From positions 1-54,915 of the forward strand of contig JAFSNK010000034.1 in NCBI GenBank assembly GCA_017447445.1: 54,915 nt of DNA, given 5' to 3'. Shown in pieces: positions 33,463-41,812 of this stretch. Source of the stretch: Clostridia bacterium. GTDB taxonomy: Bacteria; Bacillota; Clostridia; Oscillospirales; CAG-382. How positions within the stretch are numbered: position 1 is the first letter of the stretch; each line of letters starts with the position of its first letter. Both the position numbers and the translations under genes were made by a program. The notes under the pieces were generated by a model. That model worked only from the letters and a program-made list of their open reading frames with translations, did no database searches and was not told the origin of the DNA.

Positions 33463-33494
33463 CCGCCCGGAAACCGTGTTTCCGGGCGGATTTT
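33463..33494 (+). terminator. Intrinsic terminator of the response regulator
   Basis: CCGCCCGGAAAC, loop cgt, GTTTCCGGGCGG then ATTTT. It begins about 15 bp after the stop. Confidence 0.8.
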
Positions 33495-33495
33495 A

Positions 33496-33640
33496 CCCCA
33501 AAAATGCAAGCATTTTCGGGGGCCCCCTATTTATCCCCACAAAACTTCGTTTTGCGGGGACCCCGTATAACCCCCAAAAGCGTAAACGCTTTCGGGGACC
33601 CCATATAACCCCCAAAAGCGTAAACGCTTTCGGGGACCCC
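33496..33640. repeat. Cluster of four CCCC/GGGG-clamped hairpins
   Basis: Four consecutive hairpins: 33496-33522 (arms AAAATGC/GCATTTT), 33535-33564 (ACAAAAC/GTTTTG), and 33571-33602 and 33609-33640 (arms AAAGCG/CGCTTT), the last two identical over 32 bp. Each has a CCCC clamp on the left and GGGG on the right, and three end in GGGGACCCC. Short AT-rich linkers (gtataa, atataa) separate them. Arms differ in sequence but stay self-complementary. The stretch is untranslated and unlike a CRISPR array. Confidence 0.8.
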
Positions 33641-33647
33641 TGGCGGA

Positions 33648-33677
33648 GTTTTTTCCGCGGCGAAGCCACGGAAAAAA
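33648..33677. other. Hairpin next to the repeat cluster
   Basis: TTTTTTCCG and CGGAAAAAA flank a loop of about 11 bases (cggcgaagcca). It may end transcription from the left or belong to the repeat cluster. Confidence 0.4.
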
Positions 33678-33713
33678 CGGATTTAATTTATATAGTATAG
33701 GAAAAACGCCCCT

Positions 33714-33750
33714 CGGGACGCCTGCGATAAAGCAGGTGTCCCGATTTTTT
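33714..33750 (+). terminator. Hairpin element left of the XRE gene
   Basis: CGGGACGCCTGC, loop gataaa, GCAGGTGTCCCG then ATTTTTT. It has terminator form. Its sequence resembles, in inverted orientation, the hairpin at 35184-35229 right of the XRE gene. From 33751 to 33951 the only structure seen is an imperfect 11-bp inverted repeat at 33807-33841. Confidence 0.65.
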
Positions 33751-33806
33751 GCGCTTAGCTTTGAAATTGATCTAATCTGTGCTGTTTTCCGCAAAACCAA
33801 CGCAAA

Positions 33807-33841
33807 AGCACTTTTGACAACCAACGGTCATCAAAAGCGCT
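33807..33841. repeat. Imperfect inverted repeat upstream of the XRE gene
   Basis: AGCACTTTTGA and TCAAAAGCGCT pair with one mismatch around 13 bases. It could be an operator or hairpin; it lies about 110 bp upstream of the XRE promoter -35 box. Confidence 0.4.
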
Positions 33842-33951
33842 ATGTACTCGGTTAGGCGTGGATTGCTTTCCGCTTTATATTTTATTCGTTTGAATATAGC
33901 GAAACTATAAAAAATAAACTTGAGGTTAAATATAGGTTTCCTGATGATCCC

Positions 33952-33979
33952 TTTACAATCCTCATTTTCGTGCTATAAT
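33952..33979 (+). promoter_or_regulatory. Promoter of the XRE regulator gene
   Basis: TTTACA (33952-33957), 16-bp spacer, TATAAT (33974-33979), 47 bp upstream of the ATG. Confidence 0.75.
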
Positions 33980-34026
33980 TTAATCAGAAACAGGCGCCGT
34001 TTCAATAATATTTATCGGAGGATATT

Positions 34027-35094
34027 ATGAAAATCACAATAGGAACAAACATCAAACGTTTGCGATCCGAAAAGGGTGTTACGCAGGAGCAGCTCGCAGA
34101 GGCGATGAACGTCACCTGTGCTGCGGTCAGTAAGTGGGAGAGGAACGAAACCTATCCCGACATCACTTTGCTCCAACCGCTTGCATTCTATTTCGGTATT
34201 ACACTTGACGAGCTTATGGGTTACGACAAAGAAAAGGTAAACGAAGAAATAGAAAAAACTATAGCGGAATACCGCAAAAACTATGACAGCCGGATAATCG
34301 CGAAAGCCTATAAAGACTACCCGAACGACTATCGGATAATGTACTTTTACATGTGGTCGCTCGGAGTTGATGACGCGGAACCGGATCTGCAGAAGGCGCG
34401 TGAACGCAAAAACGAGATCGAACCGATTTGCAATAAGATAATCGAAGGTTGTAACGATGTTCAGCTTTGCCTCGGCGCATGGAAAATGAAAGCGATTCTA
34501 CTTCACGCGGTAGGTAAAACCGACGAAGCGCTGAAGATCCACAGCGAGAAATTCGGCGGGTGGTATTTCTCGTCGGGACAGATGAACGAACAGCTTTTTA
34601 CAAAAGACAGAGCTGAGTTTTTGTATTGGGCAAAACGCAATATGTATGAGCTTACCGAATTCGCCGCAGATAAACTCGTAAAGTCGTATTTTTATGATTC
34701 AGAGATTTCGTATGAAACAATGGTGAAAAAGGTTGAAAATATTGCAGATGGTGCATACCGGCTTGGCTGCGAGCTTGAAGATGCGTATCTTGTCGAACAG
34801 GCTTATGTCGCTTTCGGAAGACTTCAAAATGACCTGATTGCCCGGGAGTATCGCGGTGGAAAAGAAGAAGATATCATCAGGATCACCGACAAGTATCTTT
34901 CAGCCGTCTCAAAATTGCAGGAGATGTCAAAAACAGACAAATCGCTGCTTGATGCATGCGTAAAAAGTCACGGCGTAGACGATCTTCTTTCTTACTGCGC
35001 GAACAGCGCGTTATCGTGGAAGAATCCACGAAACATAAAACTGCTTGACAATAACGAGTATAAGGCGACGATCGAAAAATACAAAAAAAGTTGA
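34027..35094 (+). CDS. XRE-family transcriptional regulator with helical C-terminal domain
   Basis: 355 residues. Residues 5-66 are a Cro/C1-type helix-turn-helix (IKRLRSEKGVTQEQLAEAMNVTCAAVSKWERNETYPD, then FYFGITLDELMGYD). The rest is all-helical and TPR-like (KAYKDYPNDYRIMYFYMW, LGAWKMKAILLHAVGKTDEALKIHSE), as in regulators that sense a ligand or peptide. GGAGG lies five bases before the ATG. Codon use and base composition are AT-richer than the neighbours, and similar hairpins in inverted orientation bound the gene, suggesting acquisition. Targets and ligand are unknown. Confidence 0.9.
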   Translation: MKITIGTNIKRLRSEKGVTQEQLAEAMNVTCAAVSKWERNETYPDITLLQPLAFYFGITLDELMGYDKEKVNEEIEKTIAEYRKNYDSRIIAKAYKDYPNDYRIMYFYMWSLGVDDAEPDLQKARERKNEIEPICNKIIEGCNDVQLCLGAWKMKAILLHAVGKTDEALKIHSEKFGGWYFSSGQMNEQLFTKDRAEFLYWAKRNMYELTEFAADKLVKSYFYDSEISYETMVKKVENIADGAYRLGCELEDAYLVEQAYVAFGRLQNDLIAREYRGGKEEDIIRITDKYLSAVSKLQEMSKTDKSLLDACVKSHGVDDLLSYCANSALSWKNPRNIKLLDNNEYKATIEKYKKS

Positions 35095-35183
35095 ATTTAT
35101 ATCGAGGCGGGGATTTCTCCCCGCCTGCGTTATACTGTTAAATTAATAAATGAAACTTTTGCCTTAAACACGTATAACGACCG

Positions 35184-35229
35184 CGAGGGACGCCTGCTCT
35201 GCGGCAAGTGTCCCTCGGGGCGTTTTTTT
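35184..35229 (+). terminator. Terminator/hairpin right of the XRE gene
   Basis: CGAGGGAC and GTCCCTCG bound an 18-base internal loop, followed by GGGGCG and seven T residues. Its reverse complement shares AAAAACGCCCC, GGGAC, GCAGG and GTCCC blocks with the element at 33701-33750. Confidence 0.65.
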
Positions 35230-35263
35230 CATTTTATTCATTCGCGCGAAGCGCGGCTTTTCC

Positions 35264-35287
35264 CTCGAAAGCGTTTACGCTTTTGGA
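35264..35287. repeat. Hairpin repeat copy overlapping the murA 3' end
   Basis: The reverse complement reads CCAAAAGCGTAAACGCTTTCG, the same core as the identical hairpins at 33571 and 33609, here with a changed clamp. Its CCA AAA GCG TAA supplies the last three codons and the stop of murA. Confidence 0.65.
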
Positions 35288-36555
35288 GTTGGCATTAGAT
35301 CGCTCAGATACCTGATGTCCGCGCCGACGCCGCGCAGCTTGCCGACCATATCCTCGTAGCCGCGCTCGATATGATAAACGTCGTCGATAACGGTGGTGCC
35401 GGGCGCGGAAAGCCCCGCGATGACCATCGCGGCTCCGGCGCGAAGGTCCACGGCGCGCACGTTCGCCCCGTGAAGCTCCGAAACTCCCTCGATGAGCGCG
35501 TCGCGCCCGGAAACGGTTATTTTGGCGCCCATACGGGTGAGCTCGTCGGTATATTTGAACCTGTGGTCCATAACGCTTTCGGTAAGCGTGCTCTGCCCTT
35601 CCGCAAGGCAGAGGAGCACGCAGAACTGCGGGTTCATATCGGTGGGGAACCCGGGGTAGAAATCGGTCTTTACACGCGCCTTGCGCAGAGCGCCGACGTA
35701 GGAAACGGTAACGAAATCGTCGCCCTCGTCCACGTCCACGCCGACTTCGAGCAGCTTGCGCGTAGTCGCTTCCAGGTGCCTGGGGATAACGTTTTTAATG
35801 GTGAGCGTGCTTTTCGTGGCGGCGGCGGCGATCATATAAGTGCCCGCCTCGATCATATCCGGGATTATCGCGTAGGTCACGCCGTGAAGCTCGTCCACGC
35901 CGCGTATTTTAATAACCTCCGTCCCGGCGCCGGAAATGTTCGCGCCGCAGGAGTTCAGGAAGTTCGCGAGGTCGACTATATGCGGCTCGCGCGCGGCGTT
36001 GTCGATAACAGTCATCCCCTCGGCGGTGGCGGCGGCGAGCATGATGTTCACAGTCGCGCCGACGGAGGCGACGTCCATATAGACCGGCGCGCCGCTTAAA
36101 CGGCGTTCCGCGTAGCAGCTCACGGCGTCGTCGCTGCAAATGACCTTCGCGCCGAGCGCCTCAAAACCTTTGATGTGCTGGTCGATGGGGCGGACGCCGA
36201 AGTTGCAGCCGCCGGGGAACCCGGTGGCGGACCTGCCGAACCTGCCGAGCTCCGCGCCGAGGATGTAATAGGAGCCGCGCATTTCCCGCGCGAGGTCGAG
36301 CGGAGCGCTGCCGCAGCGGATACCGCGCGTGTCGATGCGGTAGTTCCCGCGGGAGAGGCGCTCCACCTCCGCGCCCATACGCTTGATTATCTCCAGAGCC
36401 GTGGCGATATCCCGCACCTCCGGAAGATTTTCCAACACGCAGACGTCGTTCACCAGCACGGTGGCGAAAATAATGGGGAGCGCGGCGTTCTTCATACCGC
36501 CTATATTAACGGTGCCGAGCAGGGGCCTGCCGCCCGATATGCAAATTTTATCCAT
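35275..36555 (-). CDS. murA: UDP-N-acetylglucosamine 1-carboxyvinyltransferase
   Basis: 426 residues from the ATG at 36555 (MDKICISGGRPL); upstream in-frame codons to 36618 precede the family N terminus. It transfers enolpyruvate from PEP to UDP-GlcNAc, the first committed step of peptidoglycan synthesis, in the cytoplasm. The conserved Lys is in GGMKNAALP, and the active-site Cys near residue 116 is in PGGCNFGVRPID, so a fosfomycin-sensitive Cys-type enzyme is expected. DMNPQF and the C-terminal YEDMVGKLRGVGADI also match. GGAAAGG lies about 12 bases upstream. The C-terminal codons and stop lie in a hairpin repeat. The divergent neighbour is RNase J. Confidence 0.95.
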   Translation of the reverse strand: MDKICISGGRPLLGTVNIGGMKNAALPIIFATVLVNDVCVLENLPEVRDIATALEIIKRMGAEVERLSRGNYRIDTRGIRCGSAPLDLAREMRGSYYILGAELGRFGRSATGFPGGCNFGVRPIDQHIKGFEALGAKVICSDDAVSCYAERRLSGAPVYMDVASVGATVNIMLAAATAEGMTVIDNAAREPHIVDLANFLNSCGANISGAGTEVIKIRGVDELHGVTYAIIPDMIEAGTYMIAAAATKSTLTIKNVIPRHLEATTRKLLEVGVDVDEGDDFVTVSYVGALRKARVKTDFYPGFPTDMNPQFCVLLCLAEGQSTLTESVMDHRFKYTDELTRMGAKITVSGRDALIEGVSELHGANVRAVDLRAGAAMVIAGLSAPGTTVIDDVYHIERGYEDMVGKLRGVGADIRYLSDLMPTPKA

Positions 36556-36634
36556 ATTAATAAAACACCTTTCCGCAAGCGCCGCGAAAACGCAAGAATA
36601 TGTAAAATCCGGACGCAACCGTCCATTCTAAATT

Positions 36635-36663
36635 ATAATACCATTTATGCCGATAATTGTCAA
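36635..36663 (-). promoter_or_regulatory. Promoter of murA
   Basis: Minus-strand TTGACA (36658-36663), 17-bp spacer, TATTAT (36635-36640), about 80 bp upstream of the start codon. Confidence 0.8.
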
Positions 36664-36780
36664 GTATATTTATCGGCTCGGGGCGCTCCGCGGGGGGCGC
36701 GCTATACTTTTATTTTATTCCCGCGCGCGCCGCGCTGACACAAAACGGCGCGTATCGCGCACAACAGACTTTAATCGTTC

Positions 36781-36809
36781 TTGACAAAACGGGCAAAATG
36801 ATTCATAAT
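36781..36809 (+). promoter_or_regulatory. Promoter of RNase J
   Basis: TTGACA (36781-36786), 17-bp spacer, CATAAT (36804-36809), 31 bp upstream of the ATG. Confidence 0.82.
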
Positions 36810-36840
36810 ATAAACAGCAAAAACAAAGGAGAATCTTTTT

Positions 36841-38517
36841 ATGCCTAAAAACAAAAAGCCGAACGTCGGGATAGTCTTTCTCGGAGGAGTAGACGGGATC
36901 GGCATGAATATGACTGCGTTCGTTTACGCAAACGATATCATAGCGGTGGACTGCGGCGTTTCGTTCCCGGAGGACGATATGCTGGGAGTCGACCTGGTGA
37001 TACCGGATTTTACTTATCTGGAAAGGAACGCCGAAAAACTGCGCGCCCTGCTGATAACCCACGGGCACGAGGACCATATCGGCGCGGTGCCGTATTTCCT
37101 TAAAAAGTTCCCCAACGTTCCGGTGTACGCCACGCGGCTCACGCTGGGGATAATCGAAGCGAAGCTCGCCGAGCACGGCATCCGCGGCGCGAAATTAAAA
37201 GAGGTGCACGCGGGCGACGTTGTCGCCGTCGGCGCGTTCGAGGCGGAGTTTATAAACGTGAACCACTCGATGCCGGATTCCTGCGCGATGTGTATTTCCA
37301 CCCCCTGCGGGCGCATCCTGCACACCGGCGACTTCAAGGTGGACTTTACCCCGGTGGGCGAAAAGCCCATAGACCTTACCCGCATCGCGGAGCTCGGGCG
37401 CAAAGGGATACGCCTGCTGCTGTGCGACAGCACGAACGCCGAACGCCCCGGCTATACGCCGAGCGAAAGCTCGCTCGCCGTGAGCTTCGACAGGATATTC
37501 GCCAACGAAAAAAGGCGGCTGGTCATAGCCACCTTCTCTTCCAACGTTCACCGCGTGCAGCAGATAATAAATTCCGCGGCGAAGTTCGGCCGCAGAGTCG
37601 CGCTTACCGGGCGCAGTATGCAGAACTTCTTCAACGCCGCCGTAAAGCTCGGATACCTTACCGTCCCGGGCGAAATTATGATCGACGCCGCGGACGTGAA
37701 CAAATACCCGCCGGAAAAAGTCGCCGTGGTTACCACCGGGACTCAGGGCGAGCCGATGAGCGCGCTTTACCGTATGGCGTTCGGCGAGCACAATTATATC
37801 ACGCTCGGGAGCAGCGACCTGGTGGTAATGTCCTCCTCCGCGATCCCCGGCAACGAAAAGCTTATTACCAAAATAATAAACGAGCTGTTCCGCCGCGGCG
37901 CGGAGGTGATCACCTACAGCAACTACGACGTGCACGTTTCCGGCCACGCCTGCCGCGAGGAATTAAAGCTTATGCACACGCTGGCAAACCCGGAGTTCTT
38001 TATTCCGGTACACGGCGAATACAAACACCTTGTCGCCCACGCGGAGCTCGCGAAGCAGCTTGGTATGCGTCCCGAAAGGATAGTTATCCCGGAGACCGGG
38101 CGCGTGGTGGAGTTCACCCGCCGCAGTCTTAAACCCGCCGGCAGCGTGGAAGCGGGCGCCGTTATGGTGGAGCCCGGCGGCGCGGGCGGTCTGAACGGCG
38201 CTGTGCTGCGCGACCGGCACAAGATGTCCGAGGAAGGCGCGATATTCGTTACTGCGGGGATCGACACGCAATATCTGTGCATCTCCGCGCACCCGGAGGT
38301 CACCACGCGCGGCTTCGTTTACGAAAAGGAGAACACGGATATGATAAACAAGCTGGCGGAGCTGGCGTATAACTCGCTTATCAAAAGCTTCGCGCGGAAC
38401 ATAAGCGATCCGCTTATCCTGCAATCCCGCCTGCGCGACGATATTTCGGAATACGCGCGCCGCCGCACGAAACGCAAGCCCATGGTGGTGGTATGCCTGC
38501 TTGAAGTCGGGAAATAA
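36841..38517 (+). CDS. rnj: Ribonuclease J
   Basis: 558 residues, the usual length. The metallo-beta-lactamase motif HGHEDH at 74-79 carries the zinc ligands at the same numbering as Bacillus subtilis RNase J1. Further motifs are NHSMPDS, HTGDFKVD, CDSTNAERPGYTPSE (beta-CASP), TFSSNVHRVQQ and HVSGHA. The C-terminal domain ends KRKPMVVVCLLEV. It performs 5'-3' exonucleolytic and endonucleolytic RNA decay and maturation in the cytoplasm. AAAGGAG precedes the ATG. It is monocistronic, with its own promoter and terminator. Confidence 0.96.
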   Translation: MPKNKKPNVGIVFLGGVDGIGMNMTAFVYANDIIAVDCGVSFPEDDMLGVDLVIPDFTYLERNAEKLRALLITHGHEDHIGAVPYFLKKFPNVPVYATRLTLGIIEAKLAEHGIRGAKLKEVHAGDVVAVGAFEAEFINVNHSMPDSCAMCISTPCGRILHTGDFKVDFTPVGEKPIDLTRIAELGRKGIRLLLCDSTNAERPGYTPSESSLAVSFDRIFANEKRRLVIATFSSNVHRVQQIINSAAKFGRRVALTGRSMQNFFNAAVKLGYLTVPGEIMIDAADVNKYPPEKVAVVTTGTQGEPMSALYRMAFGEHNYITLGSSDLVVMSSSAIPGNEKLITKIINELFRRGAEVITYSNYDVHVSGHACREELKLMHTLANPEFFIPVHGEYKHLVAHAELAKQLGMRPERIVIPETGRVVEFTRRSLKPAGSVEAGAVMVEPGGAGGLNGAVLRDRHKMSEEGAIFVTAGIDTQYLCISAHPEVTTRGFVYEKENTDMINKLAELAYNSLIKSFARNISDPLILQSRLRDDISEYARRRTKRKPMVVVCLLEVGK

Positions 38518-38539
38518 AAAATCTTGCAAATAAAACGCA

Positions 38540-38576
38540 AAACGGGCGCTTAATGCAAAGCGTCCGTTTGTTTTTG
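38540..38576. terminator. Terminator between RNase J and the C39-like gene
   Basis: AAACGGGCGCTT, loop aatgca, AAGCGTCCGTTT then GTTTTTG (one G-U pair). The stop codon of the minus-strand gene (38550-38552) is inside the hairpin, so it probably serves both genes. Confidence 0.75.
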
Positions 38577-39065
38577 TATTCTCCAGATCCGGAACATCCG
38601 GTAAAGCCGGCGCAGGTCTTCGTACCCGCCGCGCGCAGGCCCGGCGTTGAACAGCTCGAAGCTGCCTTCCCCGAGCGCGCGCAGAGCGAAATAGTGCCAT
38701 TCCGGCGCGCCGGCGTTTTTGCCCATGACTATGGCGGTATCGCCCTTTTGCAGCGAGGCGAGCCCGCGTTTTACGCGCGCGGAGGCCGAAACGCGCAGCC
38801 CGAAGGAGCGCAAAACGGAGGAAACGCGCCACGGCATGGCGCCGAAACGCCCGCGGAAGGGCAGGCGTTTCGAAAGCGCGGCGATCACCTTTTCCGCTTC
38901 AAAAGGCATATCGCACAGCCGGAGCGCGTTGCAGACGGCTATCCAGCCGCAGCCGTTTACACGCCCGGGGTATCTGCCGAAAAGCACCTTCGCCGCGGCG
39001 CCGGAGTTCTGGTCCGGCACCGGGAACGAAAGCGACGCCAAAAGCGATCTCTGCGAGTTATCCAT
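38550..39065 (-). CDS. C39/papain-like cysteine peptidase-fold protein
   Basis: 171 residues without a signal peptide. NGCGWIAVCNALRL (Cys39), PEWHYFALRAL (His124) and FELFNAG (Asn140) are arranged as in C39-like or papain-fold peptidases, with Cys on the first helix and His and Asn/Asp on the following strands. The family identity is inferred, not certain. Its ATG lies inside the last codons of the DUF4855 gene (8-base overlap), so its translation is coupled to an exported lipoprotein. No leader-peptide substrate is visible nearby. Confidence 0.6.
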   Translation of the reverse strand: MDNSQRSLLASLSFPVPDQNSGAAAKVLFGRYPGRVNGCGWIAVCNALRLCDMPFEAEKVIAALSKRLPFRGRFGAMPWRVSSVLRSFGLRVSASARVKRGLASLQKGDTAIVMGKNAGAPEWHYFALRALGEGSFELFNAGPARGGYEDLRRLYRMFRIWRIQKQTDALH

Positions 39066-41727
39066 TTATGTTTATTTCGACCGCGACGTCGCCTCCGGCG
39101 ACGTATCCGAGGTCGATGCAGACGGCGAAGTTGTCCGTGCCGGAATAATCCTTCGGCGCGAAGTAAATAAAGCTGCCGTCGCGGTTAAGCTGCAGCGAAC
39201 CGTAGCGCGGCGATCTGGAAACGGCGAGCGATTCCGCATAAAGGGAATATTCCCCGAGGTCGATCTTGCCGCTTACCGTCTTGCCCGCCTCGCATTCGAG
39301 TTTTACGTCCTGATTCGGGAGCGTTATCTGCTCCGGGGTAACGATCTCCAGCTTTTCCTTTGCGTAAAGATAGAGGTCGTCGTATACCTTGCGCGTGAAT
39401 TCGTCGTCGGAATAGCACGCCTGCGAGAACGCGCCGGGAACGCCGTCCTGGTAGTAAACTTTAACGGAGTTCATATATCCGGTCTGCGCTCCGGCGATCA
39501 TATATTCCTCGAACCGCTGCGCGTTGCTGCGGTTGGTGACTCCGGTGAGCTCCATTTCGACGCACATACCCAGCAGGCGCGTCTTTTCGGCGTTGGAGTA
39601 AAGCACCGCGCTGGTGTTTTCGGCGTGGAACATATAGTTCGGCTGCATACACGCCATATCGAACCCGAGAGCTTTCCAGTCGGCATAGCCGGAGGCGAGC
39701 TGATAGGGTATCCAGAACAGCTTAACGCCCAGACTGTGCGCGTAATCCGAAGCGAAGCGGATAAGCGTTAATTCGTGCGGGTCGCTGTAATCGACGTGCT
39801 CTTCGAACCAGTAGAAGCCCTTGAAATCAAGGTTGCCGTAGCCGCCCGCGCGGAAACGGTTTATCTCCTCGTCCATTATCCATTTAATGGCTTTCTTGCG
39901 GTCCTCGAGCTTGGTGATATCCTCGTCCGCGCCGTCGCCGTCGATATCGCCGAACACGTTCGGCTTGGGCGGATCATCGTTGGTCTTCTGGAAGGTGTAG
40001 AGTATGGAGGTATAGACCGCCACCTTGTAATCGCTCCTGCCGAGCGCGTTTTTAACGGTTCCGACGGCGGTATTGAGCGCCTCCATATTGCGCCCGGGAT
40101 AATAAACGTCGTCCACGTAATAGTGCCAGCCGTTCGCGTTGCGCGCCTCCGTGCTGTAATTGAACCTGGTATAGGGCAGGAACAGGAATCCGTCGAACAT
40201 CGTGTCGGTAACGGCGCCCTCGGTATCCAGATAGGCGACGTAGGGGAGGAATTCCTCCGGGGTGATAAGCCCCGATTCCTCGTGCGTGCTGCCGTAGCCG
40301 TAGCAGTGGTAGGCGAGCAGTATGTTGTGAACGTCGTCGAACTCCGAAGGCAGGATGTAGCTGCCGCCGAGACTGTCTTTGTTCGTCGCGTCGTCGGGAA
40401 CGACGTCCAGCGCGCCCTCGGCGTTCTTGCGCCCGGTCACCTCGATCTCGTCGATGTAAACGTGCGTGTCGACAAGGAACGCCAGCTTGAAGTAGCGCGC
40501 CTTATACGCCTTGCCGAAGTTCACTTCCAGCGGGATCATCGCGTTTTCGTCCGCGGAGCTTACCGAGGCGGTGGCGGAAACGGTTTGCCAGTCGACGCCG
40601 TTTTCGGAAACGACTGCGCGTATGTAGCGCGGCGGATAGATCCCGGCGGACGGATTTTTAAGCATATTCGTCTTGAATCCGGTCACTTCGGAGATTTTGC
40701 CGAGGTCGAACACGATCTGCCTGCTGTCGCAGCGGGTTATATGGAACCACGCGCCGTCGGAATAGGAGGCGACGTCGGCGTATTTTCCGTTCGTGAGCAC
40801 CGAAGCGTCGGTGCTGTTGTACCATTCGGTGGCGATGTCCTTTTTAATGTTTTCCCCCGCGAACACCATGGGCGTGAGCCCCGAAACGATATTCTTCGTT
40901 TCGTTGTAATCGGGTTCGGAGCTTTCCCAGAACTCTTTTTCGTTCACGACGGGGACGGAGGTATAGCCGTAATATTCCGAGGAGCCGACGTAATTGCCGG
41001 GGATCCCGCCGGTATATTCGTCGCCGTAGGCGATGACCTGCAGCTCGCCGATGAACAGCCAGACCGAATTGTTTTCCGAAAATTCGAATTTAACGTATCT
41101 CGCGGAGACGGCGCCCTGAAGCTTCAAAGCGAAATCGTACGCCTCGTTTTCATAAATGTCCCCCGCGACGTACACCTTGCCGAGCTCGACGAACTCCTTG
41201 TCCTCGCCCGCGGCGCTCACCGTGACCGATTTGCAGATGCTTATCCCGTAGGAAAGCAGATTCAGCACGTCGGCGTGGAAATCCATTATCCCGTCGCGGA
41301 CCTTGCCGAGGTCGACGGTTATTTCGACCTTCTCGTGCGCGGTGCTGTAATAGCCCGCCCAGGCGGTCTTATCGAACGCTTTGGGCGAAGCGCCGTTGGT
41401 AAGCAGCATTTTCGCGTTGTTGTCCGGGTAGTCCGGGCTCGTCGCGCGGGAGGATTTATACATCATCCCGTGCGCCACGTTGGCGCCGGAGCCGGAGCGC
41501 GCGTAATCGAAATCGACAAAAGCGTTGAGCTGCTCTATGCGGCTCGGCTTCGGGGGTTCTTCGGGTTTGGATCCCTCCCCGCCCGCCGCGGAAGATTCCG
41601 AAACGGGCTCGGACTGCGCGGCGGAAGCTTCGCTTTTGGCTTGCGAAGGCTCGACGGTCTTGCCGCACGCCGCAAGCAGCATACAAAGCAGAAGCAGCGC
41701 GCAAACGGATATTTTAATGAATCGCAT
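39058..41727 (-). CDS. DUF4855 lipoprotein with discoidin-like and Ig-like domains
   Basis: 889 residues. The lipobox is MLLAACG (Cys21), followed by a Ser/Glu/Pro linker to about 65. Two F5/8-type C-like domains lie at about 70-240 (LLTNGASPKAF, ARYVKFEFSENNSVWLFIGELQV) and 285-445 (VLTNGKYAD, ARYFKLAFLVDTHVYIDEIEVTG). DUF4855 spans about 464-785 (NILLAYHCYGYG, GFYWFEEHVDY, KLFWIPYQLASGYADW, CMQPNYMFH). An Ig-like repeat ends the protein (YGSLQLNRDGSFIYFAPKDYSGTDNF). It has the same domain order as the protein at 26201-28759, so the two are paralogues. It is probably anchored on the outer face of the membrane and binds or cleaves glycans. The minus-strand leader has AAGGAGAATACCG before the ATG. 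Confidence 0.87.
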   Translation of the reverse strand: MRFIKISVCALLLLCMLLAACGKTVEPSQAKSEASAAQSEPVSESSAAGGEGSKPEEPPKPSRIEQLNAFVDFDYARSGSGANVAHGMMYKSSRATSPDYPDNNAKMLLTNGASPKAFDKTAWAGYYSTAHEKVEITVDLGKVRDGIMDFHADVLNLLSYGISICKSVTVSAAGEDKEFVELGKVYVAGDIYENEAYDFALKLQGAVSARYVKFEFSENNSVWLFIGELQVIAYGDEYTGGIPGNYVGSSEYYGYTSVPVVNEKEFWESSEPDYNETKNIVSGLTPMVFAGENIKKDIATEWYNSTDASVLTNGKYADVASYSDGAWFHITRCDSRQIVFDLGKISEVTGFKTNMLKNPSAGIYPPRYIRAVVSENGVDWQTVSATASVSSADENAMIPLEVNFGKAYKARYFKLAFLVDTHVYIDEIEVTGRKNAEGALDVVPDDATNKDSLGGSYILPSEFDDVHNILLAYHCYGYGSTHEESGLITPEEFLPYVAYLDTEGAVTDTMFDGFLFLPYTRFNYSTEARNANGWHYYVDDVYYPGRNMEALNTAVGTVKNALGRSDYKVAVYTSILYTFQKTNDDPPKPNVFGDIDGDGADEDITKLEDRKKAIKWIMDEEINRFRAGGYGNLDFKGFYWFEEHVDYSDPHELTLIRFASDYAHSLGVKLFWIPYQLASGYADWKALGFDMACMQPNYMFHAENTSAVLYSNAEKTRLLGMCVEMELTGVTNRSNAQRFEEYMIAGAQTGYMNSVKVYYQDGVPGAFSQACYSDDEFTRKVYDDLYLYAKEKLEIVTPEQITLPNQDVKLECEAGKTVSGKIDLGEYSLYAESLAVSRSPRYGSLQLNRDGSFIYFAPKDYSGTDNFAVCIDLGYVAGGDVAVEINING

Positions 41728-41751
41728 CGGTATTCTCCTTCCGAAACAAGA

Positions 41752-41788
41752 GCCGGGAGGAAAATTACCTCCCCCCGGCGCGTTTTTT
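41752..41788. terminator. Hairpin between discoidin lipoprotein and DUF4855 gene
   Basis: GCCGGGAGG and CCTCCCCCCGGC (bulged) are followed on the plus strand by CGCG and six T residues; the minus strand has only a weak T run. It may be a partial terminator reducing transcription of the downstream DUF4855 gene. Confidence 0.45.
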
Positions 41789-41812
41789 GTGTCTGTTTAC
41801 GATCGCTGTCGA

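Noticed and set aside
33571..33640. CRISPR-like pair of identical 32-bp repeats
   Set aside because: The spacer is only about 6 bp, the repeats are hairpins of a dispersed family, and there are no cas genes.
36664..36780. Riboswitch or leader RNA between murA and RNase J
   Set aside because: The stretch is GC-rich with scattered short palindromes but no conserved riboswitch core, and both promoters lie closer to the genes than such a leader would need.
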